Shown one piece after another: positions 20,396 through 33,618 of a stretch of 64,000 nucleotides of DNA. The DNA is from Fratercula arctica. Lineage: Eukaryota > Chordata > Aves > Charadriiformes > Alcidae. The stretch covers positions 3,097,535-3,161,534 of the forward strand of contig CANTUZ010000027.1 of NCBI GenBank assembly GCA_947846985.1, in the 5' to 3' direction. The notes below the pieces were generated by a model. That model had not been told where the DNA came from and ran no database searches. It worked only from the letters and a program-made list of their open reading frames with translations. Both the position numbers and the translations under genes were made by a program. Every line of letters begins with the position of its first letter. Within the stretch, counting starts at the first letter, position 1.

Positions 20396-23300
20396 CATAG
20401 AATAGTTTGGGTTGAAAAAGACCTTTAAAGGTCATCTAGCCCAACCACCCCTTGCAACAAGCAGGGACAACTTCAACTAGATCAGGTTGCTCAAAGCCCC
20501 ATCCAACCTGACCTTGAATGTTTCCAGGGATGGAGCATCTAACACCTCTCTGGGCAACCTGTTCCAGTGGTTTATCACCCTCGTAAAAAATTTCTTCCTT
20601 ATATCTATCTTAGAGTCTACATCTACCCTTTTTTAGTTTAAAACCATTACCCCTTAGTCCTAGCGCTACAGGCCCTGCTAAAAACTCTGTCCCCATCTTT
20701 CTTTTATGCCCCCTTTAAGTACTGAAAGGCTGCTATAAGGTCTCCCCAGAGCCTTCTCTTCTCTAGGCTGAACAACCCCAACTCCTGTCCTCATAGAAGA
20801 GGTCTTCCATCCCTCTAATCATTTCTGTGGCACTCCTCTGGACTCGCTCCAACAGGTCCATTTCTTTCCTGTGCTGGGGGCTCCAGAGCTGGACAAAGTA
20901 CTCTAGGTGGGGTCCCACCAGAGGGGAGTAGGGGAGTAGAATCACCTCCCTCAACCTTGGCCATGCTTCTTTTGATGCAGCCCAGGATACGGTTGGCCTT
21001 CTGAGCTGCAAGCGCACATAGCTGGCTCATGCGCAGCTTTTCATCCACCAGTACCCCCAAGTCCTTCTCAGCATGGCTACTCTCAATCCCTTCAACCCCC
21101 AGCCTGTATTGATACCAGGGGTTGCCCCGACCCAGGTGCAGGACCTTGCACTTGGTCTTGTTGAACCTCATGAGGTTCACATGGGCCTACTTCTCAAGCT
21201 TGTCCAGGTCAAGCTTGTCTGGATGGCATCCCGTCCCTCAGGCATGTCAACCCCACCACTCAGCTTCGTGTCATCGGCAAACTTGCTGAGGATGCACTCA
21301 ATCCCACTGTGTCATTGATGAAGATATTGAACGGTACTGGTCCCAATACGGACCCCTGAGGGACACCACTTGTCACTGATCTCCATCTGGACGTTGAGCT
21401 GTTGACCACTACCCTCTGGATGTGAACATCCAACCAATTCCTCATGCACTGAACAGTCCACCCATCAAATCCATATCTCTCCAATTGAGAGAGAAGGATG
21501 TTGTGGGGGACTGTGTCAAAGGTCTTGCAGAAGTCCAGACAGATGACATCCATAGCTCTTCCCTTGTCCACTGATGCAGTCACTCCATGGTAGAAGGCCA
21601 CTAGGTTGGTCAGACAGGACTTGCCCCTGGTGAAGCCATGCTGGCTGTCTCGAATCACCTCCCTGTCCTCCATGTGCCTTAGCATAGCTTCTAGGAGGAT
21701 CTGTTCCATGATCTTCCCAGGCAGAGAGGTGAGGCTGACAGGGCGGTAGTTCTCAGGGTCCTCCTTTCTGCCCTTTTTAAGAATGGGTGCAATGTTTCCT
21801 TTTTTCCAGTCACCAGGGATTTCACCTGGCTGCCATGACTTTTCAAATATCACGGAGAGTGGCTTGGCAACTACATTAGCAGATTCCCTCAGGACTCTGG
21901 GATGCATCTCATCAGGTCCCATAGACTCCTGTATGTTTGGGTTCCCCAAGTGGCCATGAACCTGATCTTCTCTTACAGTTGGGAGGGACTTTGCTCCCCC
22001 AGTCCCTGACCTGAGATCCATCCACTCAAGAGGTGTGGGGAGAGAGGTTGCCAGTGATGACTGAGGCAAAAAAGTTGTTGAGAACCTCAGCCTTCTCCTC
22101 GTCCCTTGTTACCAGTTTGCCAGTCTTGCTCACCAGGGGAGGGTATGCTTTCTTTGACCTTCCTTTTCTGGCTGACATAGCTGTAGAAGCCCTTCTTGTT
22201 ATTCTTTGCATCCCTTGCCAAGTTCAGCTCCAGCTGCACCTTGGCCTTCCTGACCCCATCCCTACACAACTTGGCAACGTCCCTATACCCTTCCCAGGAT
22301 ACCTGTCCCTGCTTCCACTACCTGTGCATTTCCTTCTTGCCCTTCATTTTGACCAGCAGGTCTCAACTCAGCCATGCTAGTCTCTTGCCTTCCTTTCCTG
22401 ATTTCTTACACCTGGGCATTGAGAGCTCTATCAAAGCATCCTTAAAGATCTGCCAGCTCTGTTCTGCTCCTTTGTCCCTGAGGGCAATTTCCCAGGGTGT
22501 CCTATTGACTAATTCCTTGAAGAGCTGGAAGTTTGCTTTCCTAAAATTCAGAGTCCTGACTTTACTCTTCACCTGACCCATATCCCTCAGGACTGTGAAA
22601 TCCACCAGTGCATGATCACTGCAGCCCAGGCTGCCTCCAATCTCGACGTCACTGATGAGCTCACTTGCCTTGGTGACCATCAGGTGACCATCGCATCCCC
22701 TCTGATGAGGCTGTCTATTACCTGGCTTAAGAAGTTATCCTCGATGCACTCCAGGAGTCTCCTGGATTGCCTACAGCTCGCCTTGCTACTTTTCCAGCAG
22801 ATGTCGGGATGGTTGAAGTCCCCCAACAGGATGAGAGCCTGAGAGCACAATGCCTCCTGTAGGTGGAGTAACAAGGCTTCGTCAATAAGCTCCCCTTGAT
22901 CACGTAGCCTGTAGTAGACACCAACCACAAGGTTTCCTTTGTTGCCTTGGTCTCTAGTTCTTACCCATAGGCTTTCAACCTGCTCATGGCTGTTCTTCAG
23001 AGACAGCCCTGTCACGTCCCACTCTCAGTAAAGAGGGGGGGGCAAGTGACTTCAGATTCGTAAATTCCCAATGGCGCGAACTAAGGTGAGATAAATCTCA
23101 AGGTCCATATACAAACATTTATTAGCTTCCCAAAATGGTTAGTGTAGGTCTTAACAAGTCCACGATAATTGGTTAGGTATATAACAAATTATGGCAAGTG
23201 GTGAGGTATGCATTGTGTTACTTAACAACAGGTATACAACAACTTATGGCAAGCAGTACTTAAGGTCGTACTTAAGGTCGTTACTTAACAACTCTGTTAC

Positions 23301-24120
23301 TTAACAATTCTAAGGGAAAAGAGAAACTGAGGGATAGAGAAAGGAAAAGACAGAGATAAAGAGATCACCAGTCCTGATTCCAGCGTCTTTTTCAGGGAAT
23401 CTTCCCAGGCATAATGTTCTTTCTTGGAAAAATCTTCCCAGGTACAATCGTCTTTCTTGTGAATAATCTTCCCAGGCACTATCTTCTTCTATTGTTTATT
23501 CTTTGTTCCCCCCGCCTAGGGGCAATTATTTTCCCCTTTTATGTTTGCTGAATTAGCATGGTCCACCCCTCTTGTCGAGGACAGCCTCGTCTCAGGTTTC
23601 TCCCTTCTCCCAGGTGACATGTAGCATGATTTGGGTGGAGAGACAAGTGCCATAGTCATACATGTTTAGTATGATCTCTATAATCTTCATTAGCATATGC
23701 AGGGCTGTGCACTTTCATATGCATTTCGCGGATAATGAAGCAAAGGTCACTTATCGGACACAATGGCCTCGAGAACTGAGAACTAGCAAGCTCACCACAC
23801 GAGTGGCAGGACTATCCTGTCTTCACAAGACAGTTCTCCCACACTTTCAGGCGCCAGAAGTGTTGGCCTTATCAGTTCTTTGAAGGCCAGGCCTGCGTTA
23901 TTTATTTCCTTGCGAGTGTTTGAGGCATTCCATTGAAGGCTTGGAGGGCCTTCTGCCCCTCGTCAGGGAATTTACAGTCCGTCCCTTACAAGTCCTTCAC
24001 ACTCCATCCATTTCTTGATGTAGAGGGCAACGCCTCCACCCCTCCTTCCTCGCCTGTCCCTTCTGAACAGCCTGTAGGCATCAATAGCCATACTCCAGTC
24101 ATGGGATTCATCCCACCAGG
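20396..24120 (-). mobile_element. long CR1 LINE, antisense, split by an LTR
   Basis: The 3' tail begins at 20396 (CATAGAATAGTTTGGGTTG). Coding parts on the minus strand include an RT frame at 21260-22069 with [15 protein letters not shown], a [10 protein letters not shown] segment and a broken FADDT, and endonuclease pieces at 22363-23015 ([12 protein letters not shown]). An LTR interrupts it at 23010-23990 and CR1 resumes to 24120. Total CR1 is about 2.7 kb, missing the 5' end. Several frameshifts and stops make it inactive. Confidence 0.93.
23010..23990 (-). mobile_element. solo LTR (family E), antisense, inside CR1
   Basis: On the plus strand it runs TGTCACG...CCTTACA. The complement has AATAAATG near 23118. 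Flanks AGCCC (23005-23009) and AGTCC (23991-23995) differ at one base and may be a decayed five-base duplication. A second copy is at 49083-50012. Confidence 0.8.
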
Positions 24121-27100
24121 TAATTTAGTTATTACTTATCAAAACAGAATAAAAGTATTGACTTTGTATGTGAGAAAAGACATCATGCAGGTTGTTAATA
24201 AGATTGTGGAATACCAGAAACACATTCTGTGGCTAGGTTTTTAAAAAAAAAAGTTATAGTATTCTGAAATGTCAGTTGTAAAGATTGTCCCCATTCTCTA
24301 CTTATTTTGTTCTCTCTGAATCAGCAGCTTCACAGCTTTCTTTTTGAAATACTATTGTCAGAGAGGGGGTGAATGAGGACAAATCCATACTCGTACCATA
24401 TTAATATGGATATAAGCTTTTCTACTGGTTGAACCTGCAAACAGGAAAGCAGCAGCTGCGTCCCTTAGCCTGGTCAGAGACTCTGGGTCCCCAGGCACAC
24501 AGGGCTGGGCTCTGGCAGCCATGCAGGAGAGAGTCCTGGGCCAGAGCAACTGGAGGAGGTGGCTGTCTTACCATCCCTTAACATAATGAATCCTAGAGAA
24601 ATCTGTTTAAAAAAAAAAAAGTAATCCCAGTTTTTAACAAACTGACAAAAGTTTCTGATAAATTTTATAATTTCAGGTCAGAGTTTCTAAAACTTTGCTA
24701 GCAGTTCACAAGAGTGGAAAAATACAGGATAATTATCCCCAAGTCAAATTGAAATAGCCAAGAAAAGTACAGATGATAGTATTCTTGCTATTTCATCTCT
24801 CACAGCCCCCTAAAAGTTCCATAGGTGCTTCAGAGAGTTCCATCTTTTCAGATAGCAAGTTGTTGCTGCTACAGGTAATTGAACCTGATGAGAAGAAACC
24901 TAGACAGCAATCCCACACAACTATCTTTTAACTGCAGTTCAAGCTTTAGCGTTAGCACACACTTAGGTAGCCAACGCCTGTCTGTGGGTTTAACGTGGTA
25001 GCTTATTTGCTATACACAAGTGAGTCCTCCAACCACTTTTTGAAAGTGTAGGACGTTGCTGAAGATAACAACTTTGAATCTGGTCACAAGGACTTTTCAT
25101 TTTAAAGCTATATTGATGTGTGTATGTATATATACCCTCACATATATATGAGTTGTATTTTGTCATGCCTTCATTTCCTGTGAGGCTACCCAGGAAAAAT
25201 GTCTGAACTGGACTTACACCTTACTAAAATTGCATACCATAGAAGGAGAAATAAAAGGTGAGTTTGTTTAAGCTGATGAAAATCTTATCTTCCTTATTTT
25301 TGCTAGGTTAGCTAAAAGCTGTGTGTGACTGATTAAACCCATAGGGGTAGAATGTGAGTCACTGAATAAATCCCTACAGTGGAAAAAGGCTCGTTGGAGA
25401 CGGGCAAGGGCAACGTGCCCATGAAGCTCAGAGAATAATGCAGGTTGTGACTGACCACAGCTGTTGCAAAGAAGCTTTATCTCAACACAAACGGAACCAG
25501 AGGGTAGTCTTTGTTTTAGATAGCTATCAACAGCTGAGTGGATCAACTGGTGGCATGAATGTCTCCCTGAGTTAGTCAGATCAGCATGGTAGGAGTGTAT
25601 GCCTGGCTCAGCCCAACATAAAGTATAAGAACTGAACAACTAACAACAGAATTTTGAAGAGAGCAACGTCCTTCAGCTGGTTTCAACCCACATATTCCTT
25701 TCTAGTGACTGGGGACATCCAGCATTGTGACCGTGAGCATATTTTAGAGACTGGTAATGGGGATCACATTGGTATTGTGATTGAACTGTGTATTGCAATT
25801 GCTGTCTTTTGCTAAGTGTAACTTATATTTGTATTGTGTTTGCAGTATATTGCTGGATCACTCTGCAAAAGCAGAAATACCATGTAACATCAAATGTCTT
25901 CAAATAAGTAAATTTTATATTAAACATTACACCCTCCACATGTGGAATATCTAAGAGAACCTGGTCAGAGAGTACTGGACTCTGACACTGGGTCATCTAA
26001 AAGTTAACCAGTCTGAGCAGCAACCTAAAAGCATGATTGACATAAGTTTTTTCAATTATGTTCACATTTATAAACAATCATGCTATTGAGAGTCTTACAG
26101 ATTCATCAGCAAGTTGCTCATTCCCTCCACATCAAGACTGTAATTAACTCTTAATATCACTAAGGTAGAAAATATTCACATATATTTGTCAAGTACTGTA
26201 ATTAGAAATATTTTGTATCTGACCTAAAAAGTTAAAAAAATATTTTCAAAAATTTTTCTTCAATGATATTTACCCAAAAACATTCTTTGTAAAAGCAGTT
26301 ACATGCAACAATTTTTAAACTAAGTTTAAAGGAATTAGACAAATTGAAAAGAAAAAAGGTAGTATCTAAACCCATTAAAACAAACTGAAGCCAGAGGAAA
26401 ATAACATAGCCAAGGTAATGCAACATATATATTGTATGCAAGAAAAGTTGCATTTACATTATTTGGAAAAAAAATTTTGCAAATGACTGATTTTTTTTTG
26501 ATGTTTTCAAATGAAGCTACACGCTTAGATGACTATCCAAATTAAAGGGATTAAGTTCTTAAACGTGGTACATTTGCAAAGCTAGAAAATAGCAAATTCA
26601 ATCTGAAGTGCTTTGAAAGTACATTTTAAACAGTTTTTGTGGCAACAATTTATATAATACTACTCATGAAAGATGATCCAACTTGCTTTCCACAGTGGAG
26701 GAAGTCATTAGACCTGGAAATGATTTACAGGAAAAAAAATAAATATATTCTTGAAGAGTAAAAGGGAAAACATAATAACCAAAGCTTATGTTTAATATTT
26801 CCCTATATAAGTTAAACTAAACTATTTCCCAGGACAATATTTTAGTTTTCATGTTTTATTCTTTCCAACTGGAATGCTCTTTAAGAAGCATTCATTTGCT
26901 CAAATTGACCATCAAATCAAAAAGGAACAAAATTAATAGTGGCTTTATATCATTCTCATACTCAAGTAGAATCCAAGTGCTAATCTATCATGGATCAGCA
27001 CTTGTTAAACATCAAATTAACATCTATTACTTAGAGAGTTTTTCTGTTTACGTGATGAAAGAAAATAAGTGACTCAGTGATACATGACAGACCTTACCAA

Positions 27101-27663
27101 TGTTTTTGGGGTGTTTTGTTTGTTTGCTTGTTTCTTTTTTAAACAAAAAACTGTATTTAATAGCAGCTATGAATGCACAAGGATGTGGTACGTCTACCCT
27201 TATACCATGAAAATAATGTAAAGGAAGAGCACACAGTAGTCCTTGCCTTCTTCAGGTGCTTTCCTTCACACTAAGTTATTAAAGGTGAAAGGGAAGCTAG
27301 ATAGATATATTTATAAGTATTATGTAGTTCATTAAAAAAAAAAAAAAAGGAGAGTAGATCAGTTTATCAGAGCTAGATAAACTATATGAGCAAAAATGTG
27401 ATTGTGATATCACAGGATCATGTTTTAGTATATCCAAACAGTCAAACATGCCATTCATTTGGAAAGGTTTTGTGCATTAACAATATTGAAGCCACAGGCA
27501 AGATTGTATGAGTCAGAGGGAATTAGTAGAGAGGGAGATATGCACTATTGGGTTTGCGTTATGCAGACAAAACAAGTTATTACATAGTTTGCCCACCTAT
27601 GGTTACTCAGAGAGAAATTTAAGCAAGTCAGGCATTGTTCATAAGTTATAATTCCTTGATACT
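24121..27663. other. AT-rich intergenic sequence with one exon-like island
   Basis: It contains poly-A runs, a (TATA)-rich patch near 25120-25150 and no long open frame. Apart from the possible exon at 25185-25257 I see nothing coding or mobile. Confidence 0.5.
25185..25257 (+). other. possible 73-nt internal exon, unidentified
   Basis: Preceded by TTCATTTCCTGTGAG (acceptor-like) and followed by a strong donor, AAAAG/GTGAGT. Between them one frame is fully open and reads like protein (CLNWTYTLLKLHTIEGEIK). 73 nt leaves phase 1. I cannot name a gene or find partner exons in phase, so chance is a real possibility. Confidence 0.2.
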
Positions 27664-28404
27664 TATCCTGGTTTGAGGTAGAACAGAACTAATTTTCTTT
27701 TCAGTAATTTTAATTTTCAGCTAAGTCTCTTCTAACTAACTGAACTCTCTGAAATTAACAGCATATTTTTCAGACAGTGTTGGCTTCTAGCAGATAATGT
27801 CTGATATTTATAGTTAATGCCAAGGAATGGTATGCAGAGAGGCTCCTGCTTTTACTTATTGCTATAACAACCAAGGTCAGCTATCTTTGTTATTGGCCCT
27901 GCTGGAGGGTTGGAAACAGAAAAGGTAGAGTGGTTGCACCTGTGGGGAGAAGTAGACAGGACAGGTGACCCCAAACTGACCAACAGGGTATTCCATCCCA
28001 TCTGCCCCATGCTCAGTATAAAAGCTGAGGGACCAAAGGGGTCAGCCCTCTTTCTTCGATGGCAGACAGCCGAGGAGGACCCTGTCTGTTCATCTGCCTT
28101 TGATCCTGATCTGTGCATTCCTGACTCCAGGTCTAGAATGCAGTTCCCACCTGTTGCCAAGTCCAGCCTGGGACTTCCCCAGTACCTGCCAGTGACATCA
28201 TCCTGGGAGCTTGATACAGTTTTGCATATATTGTATCTATTTCATTATTTCCTTTTTATTCTATTATTAATATTTCATTAAAGTAGTTTATTTCCTTCTA
28301 AACTCGTAAATCTCTTTATCTCTCCTCCTCCTCTCCTTGGAGAAAGAGGTGGGGGGAGAGCATTTGTCATCTCATCATTGGCCAATTTGGCCTAAACCAC
28401 AACA
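27664..28404 (+). mobile_element. ERVL LTR (family F), sense
   Basis: Starts TATCCTGGTTTGAGG (family start TGTCCTGG) and ends ACCACAACA. A TATA-like CAGTATAAAAGC lies near 28014, and AATATTTCATTAAAG lies towards the end. The same family occurs at 28600, 30877, 37032, 40098 and 44169, the last abutting ERVL pol. Confidence 0.88.
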
Positions 28405-28599
28405 TCTATGAATGTGAAACATGCTCAAATTAAGCAAGCCAAAAGATCAAAACCTTTGTGGTACAGAGAATGGTGACTGAAATACAATCAATTTGCCAAA
28501 CCTCCCCATAATTATATCTCCCTTCCACAAACCTGCCAGGGAAAACGCTATGTGCTTACAATAGTGGAAGCAACCACCGGATGGCTGCCTTTAGACATG
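28405..28599 (+). pseudogene. pol: short ERVL integrase fragment between two LTRs
   Basis: Matches the ERVL provirus at about 18805-18985: the CETC zinc-finger pair, the KP.WY segment, and AIVEATTGW-like sequence, all with stops and frameshifts. Its place between two family F LTRs shows that this LTR family belongs to ERVL and that most of the internal region was deleted. Confidence 0.8.
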
Positions 28600-28905
28600 A
28601 TGTGTGCACTCCTGACTCCAGATCCATAATCCAGTTCCCATCCATCACTGAGTCCAGTCCAGGACTTTCCCAGTGCCTGCCAGCAATATGATCGTCATCC
28701 TATGATACTGGTTTTATATATATTGTATATTTTCCATAATTTTATTAATATTATAATGTCTCATTATTTTTATTAATATTTCATTAGTTTAGTTTCTTTT
28801 TCAGTCCATAGGTGTCTCTCTCCCTTGTTCTTCTCTCCCTTGGGAGAGAAGTTAAAAAGACCACCTGTCCTTCATTTAGTGGCCAGTCCATCCCAAGCCA
28901 CAACA
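28600..28905 (+). mobile_element. family F LTR, 3' part
   Basis: Matches 28095-28404, starting at the GTGTGCACTCCTGACTCCAG region and ending AGCCACAACA. Its 5' half is missing. Confidence 0.85.
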
Positions 28906-30876
28906 GTACTTCAAAACTTGCAATATATCAGCTTCCATGTTCGTTTTCACTAACTCAGTGCTCAACACTTCACATAGCGATCTTGTATAAGCTCTTGAAT
29001 CCTGATAACTTATTTTAAGCTAGTTCTTATATTTCAGTTTCAAAGCAGAAAGATATACTCCTACATTTACTTTTCTCCACTGTTAGTAATATTAGGCACA
29101 CAGAGTAGATTATATGAAGAACAAATAAGCAAGTATTAGGAAGTAATATGAAGGCTATCCTAATAAGAATCACTTAGCCATTAACAGAAGATTTAAAGTT
29201 TAATAGCATTATCATAAAAATGTAGTTTAATTATTATTTTAATAATTCATTTATCTTAGTTTAATAATTCATGTCTTCCTTCTCTTTTAGAAGACTAAAG
29301 ACTACATTATACCACTCATTAACCTCCCTTTTAAGTAAAGCCATAACACTTCAGAAAATTCTAATTGCATATTATGCTGCTTTGGAAAGAAGGCCAGATA
29401 GGATGAAATGAGAAAAATATTTAAAATTATCTTCCTTTATGATAGCAGTCACAGAAAAACCTAATTACATTTTCTCCCTTATTCAGTTTTGTTGCTTTCT
29501 TCAAAAAAGATGAATAATGAATACTAGATACCTCAGAAAATGGAGCAACAAAAAGCCAAAATGACTAGCAGTAAGATGTTACTTCATAGAAAAATCAGAG
29601 ATGGCGCTTTATTCCTTTATGTTGATTACCTTATTGAGACCTTAAAGGTAACAAACATTCTCAACAGATCATATCCTCTTCTCCTCACAGCTTCTCTCTC
29701 ACATCCCTAAGTAATACTTCATGAGTTTCATAAACTAAGTAATAAAAAATTCTGTGATCCATTTCCTCCTCAGAATATTGTGCTTGTTATATCCTACAAC
29801 AACTAGTTGTCTAGTAGCTGCTATTCCTTTAAACATTTCAAACAAGTTCTTTTATGTTTCTATAGTGGTGGCATCAATTAGAAGCACAAGAGTTAAGTTG
29901 TCCCGAAATGAAGTACAGAGCATACTGGAGTCGGAAAATAACTGGCATTTCCAACTAATACGCAGTGACAACATGAAAACCTTCTGGCGCAAAGTGTTGG
30001 CATTTAATGATAATTTTGATGAACCTCCAAGCAAATGAATTTTATCTTAATACAATATTTAAAATGTTTAAAGTTGCATAACAGAAATGCCAAGAGCAAA
30101 CTGTTATAGTCAAAGAATGGAAAGACTTTTAATCAAGGTACATGAGGAGAATTCATGAATTAATGTGATATCTTTAACATATTTAAGAAATAAATTCCAG
30201 TTCAAGCAAAATTACTGTCTTGACACACATACTGATATGTAAAGATCTGAGTAAAGGTTTGAGTTACTGTAAATTCTATAGTTGTCTTTACCACCCAGGA
30301 TATTTATCTGAGGATCAGTCTACTCCCAGCCCTGCAAAAATCAGGTTCTCAATATTAAAGCAAATTGAGGGTTTTTTACATTATAAAAGGATGCCACCTT
30401 GGTTCATCTATCTGAAGTGTGATTCAGAAATAATTAAGAATGAAGGATGCATTTGTACACTGAAAACCATCTTAGATATCCTTACATGATCACCAGATTT
30501 CATGATCCACAACGCGTCAGGCATGCATGAGCCAAACACTTCATTAATATTTTACAATTGCCCATCATACTGAAGCTTACAGCTATTGAAATTGATTTCT
30601 ATCAAGTATTTGTTCAGGTTCACTTGTAAAGAAATGGATTATCTCATTTAATCTCAGAAACTGAAGTACACAATCAGAATCTTAAGGCACATCCAGCACT
30701 TGCTCATTGCGCCAGTTTTTCCTTGAGAGTCAGTTTTGGGAATCCTCTGTGAGCAAGCTACTAAAAGAAACAAAATGAACAAAAGTTAGTGACATTCATA
30801 CAAGATTATTCTTCAAACTGAAACAGCCTCCTCTCTTGCCATCCATTCAAATTACATTAGTTTTACAGTATACCTA
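28906..30876. other. AT-rich intergenic sequence with exon-like islands
   Basis: No transposon was recognised. A short island at 29590-29647 is bracketed by a weak acceptor and AAAG/GTAACA, with one open frame (IRDGALFLYVDYLIETLK). A second is described at 29866-30038. Otherwise empty. Confidence 0.4.
29866..30038 (+). other. possible terminal exon, unidentified
   Basis: TTTATGTTTCTATAG is acceptor-like. Two frames are open downstream. One runs to TGA at 30036 and includes SILESENNWHFQLIRSDN. The other, in phase with the 29590-29647 island, starts WWHQLEAQELSC and stops near 29958. AATAAA follows at 30189. I recognise neither product, and long open frames in AT-rich DNA can arise by chance. 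Confidence 0.2.
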
Positions 30877-31505
30877 TGTTGTGGTTTGTGCTGTGTTAGC
30901 CAATGACAAGACAACAGATGCTCTCCTCCACTTCTCATTTCAAGGGGAAGAAAAAGAGAGATAAAGAGATTTATGAGTTTAGAAAAAACTAAACTAATGA
31001 AATATTAATAATAAAATAAAAAAGGATATAGTGAAATAGATACAACATAAATACATACAAAAATGGATCAAGTTCCTAGGAAGATGTCACCAGCAGGCTA
31101 CTGGGAAAGTTCCAGACTGAGCTCAGTGACAAATGGGAACTGGAACACGCTGACTGCAATTAAAAGGCAGATGAGGTGATGGGGTCCTCCTCAGACATCA
31201 GTCATTGACAAAAGAGAGCAATTGAAACATCAGCCCATAGAAGAAGATCCTACTGGAAAAGAGACAAAGAAGAGACAACTTAACCCCTTTGATCCCTCAG
31301 CTTTTATACTGAGCATGGCAGATGGGATGGAATACCCTATTGGTCAGTTTGGGTCACCTGACCTGTCCACTCCTCCCCACAGGTGCAACCCCTCCATGGG
31401 GTAAACAACCCAGTCAGTGGACCCTGGTTGCCACAGCAACAAGTAAGAGCAAGAACCTCTCTCACTGAACAGAAAGTTGGCTCTGCTCCATCACAAACCA
31501 GGACA
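30877..31505 (-). mobile_element. ERVL LTR (family F), antisense
   Basis: Plus strand runs TGTTGTGG...CCAGGACA. The complement carries the same CAGTATAAAAGC promoter segment as the LTR at 27664. No five-base duplication is seen at the apparent edges. Confidence 0.88.
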
Positions 31506-31849
31506 TGTACTTATCCTGGGAAGATGAAACAAGTGCCATTAGTGCCAGTTAACAGTGAGAAGCTGAGGCACAGCAGGGATCTGTCTCATGTCTGTATATG
31601 CAATGAAGAACTGAGTTCCACAGACCAAGATGCCTTGACTGTACCCCGTAGCACTGCATGAAGACACCCTCATGGATTCAGGCACAGTAACTCACCAATT
31701 AAATCAAATTTGGTCTCAGCCCTTAAGCTTTTCACTAGCCATTCATAACAGATATGTTTACGGGCGGTAATAACAATGATATATAAAAACCACATTCAAA
31801 ATGGAAAAGCAAAAAAGTTTCTGGCACATACAACCCAGTTACAGCTATG
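31506..31849. other. host-like sequence, no feature seen
   Basis: Lies between two antisense LTRs of different families. Nothing was recognised. Confidence 0.5.
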
Positions 31850-32419
31850 TGTCATGGTTTAACCCCAGCCGGCAACTAAGCACCACACAGCCACTCACTC
31901 CCCCCACTGCAAGATGGGGGAGAGAATCAGAAGAGTAAAAGTGAGAAAACTCATGGGTTGAGATAAAGACAGTTTAATAAGTAAAGCAAAAGCCGTGCAT
32001 GCAAGCAAAGCAAAACAAGGAATTCGTTCACTGCTCCCTATTGGCAGGCAGGTGTTCAGCCATCTCCAGGAAAGCAGGGCTCCATCATCTGTAACGGTTA
32101 CTTGGGAAGACAAACGCCATCACTCTGAACGTCTCCCCCTTCCTCCTTCTTTCCCCATCTTTATATGCTGAGCATGACATCACATGGTATGAAATAGCCC
32201 TTTGGTCAGTTGGGGTCAGCTGTCCCAGCTGTATCCCCTCCCAGCTTCTTGCCTGCTCACTGGCAGTGCTATGTGAGGAGCAGAAAAAGCCTTGACTGCC
32301 TAGCAACAACTAAAAACACCAGTGCGCTATCAACACTATTTCTCATCCTAAATTTAAAACATAGCACTATACCAGCTGCTAGTAAAAAAGTTAACTCTAT
32401 CCCAACTGAAACCATGACA
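31850..32419 (-). mobile_element. LTR (family G), antisense
   Basis: Plus strand runs TGTCATGG...CCATGACA, with AAGACAGTTTAATAAG near 31966 and a complement TATA-type CATATAAAGATGG near 32157. A related copy lies at 32875-33429 in the same orientation. Confidence 0.85.
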
Positions 32420-32874
32420 GGTAGAAAACTGACAAACCAACATGCAATACCATTGGTGTACTGGGAAAAAAAATCCTATTCATTCTAGATGCTCAGTCCT
32501 GCCTATGTGATCTTACATTGAACCCAAAGGAGAAAAGCTTCAACTCTAATATCATATTTATTTCAGGTTAATCTTTAAAGTCTGATAGCTTAGGTTAACA
32601 AGTATCTAGACAGATCTACTGAGGGCTTGGTAAAATTTACTCTACCGTCACTAAATTGATATGTATGTATTATCTTACTCCATATCTTCCTGACTCGTAC
32701 AAATTCAAATTGGTTTCACCATGGATGCATTTCTTACTCCTATGCCACTACTTAAAAATAGTAAGTCATATTTTACCACATCTATGAATACCAGCCTGTC
32801 ATGTGGCATGAAAAAAATTAACCTTGTTGGCACATCTAGAACTTTCCCACTCTCACAAAGATTAATTTGTTCTT
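32420..32874. other. 455-bp spacer between two family G LTRs
   Basis: AT-rich, with no retroviral domain recognised. It could be host sequence between two insertions or the decayed remainder of one provirus. Confidence 0.4.
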
Positions 32875-33429
32875 TGTTGTGGTGGGCTGATACAGGTGGC
32901 AGCTAAGCCCCCACCCAGTTGCTTGCTCGCTCCCCCTGCAGCAGGATGGAAGAGAGACTGAGAAGAGCAAAAGTGAGAAAATCCATAAGTCAAGATAAAG
33001 ACAGTTTAATAAGCAAAGGAAAGAAGAAGAAAAAACACAAAACAAGTGATGCAAAGGCAATCACTCACCACCTCCCACAAGTAGACTGATGCCCAGCCAG
33101 TCTCTAAGCAATGGCTACCTCCACAAAAAAACCCTCCCCTCAGTTTTTCTTGTTGAGCATAACATTCCATGGCATGGAATATCCCTTTGGTCAATTTGAG
33201 TCTGCTGTCCAGGTTGGGTCCCTTCCCAACTTCTTGCCCACCCCCAGCCTACTCGCTGGTGGGGAGGGCAGAGTGGGAAAAAGAAAAAATCTTGATGCTG
33301 TGCAAGTACTGCTCAGCGACAGCCAAAACACTGGTGTTTTATCAACACTATTTTAGTCACAAATACAAAACACAGCCCCATACAGGGTGCTATGAAGAAA
33401 ATTAACTCCATTCCAGCCAGACCAGTACA
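32875..33429 (-). mobile_element. LTR (family G), second antisense copy
   Basis: Shares AAGTGAGAAAA, GATAAAGACAGTTTAATAAG, GGAATATCCCTTTGGTCA and the ATCAACACTATTT segment with 31850-32419, but is more diverged. No target duplication is evident. Confidence 0.83.
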
Positions 33430-33618
33430 CCTATAAAAATCTAATGACTTCTTTTAGGAAAACAAAAGGTACCAGGAGATTTCTTGCTACTTAGTTGGAG
33501 GCTAAGAATGCAGGCTGGGGAAAAGTCATATTTGTGTCACTCATAACACTCCTTAATGATCTGCTTTTTGGAGACAAAACATGGCTGGACAGAGAGTAGT
33601 CGAGGATAATCACTCTTT

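Noticed and set aside
24121..27663. Small RNA or tRNA genes in the AT-rich region
   Set aside because: I found no cloverleaf, internal promoter boxes or known snRNA motifs by eye.
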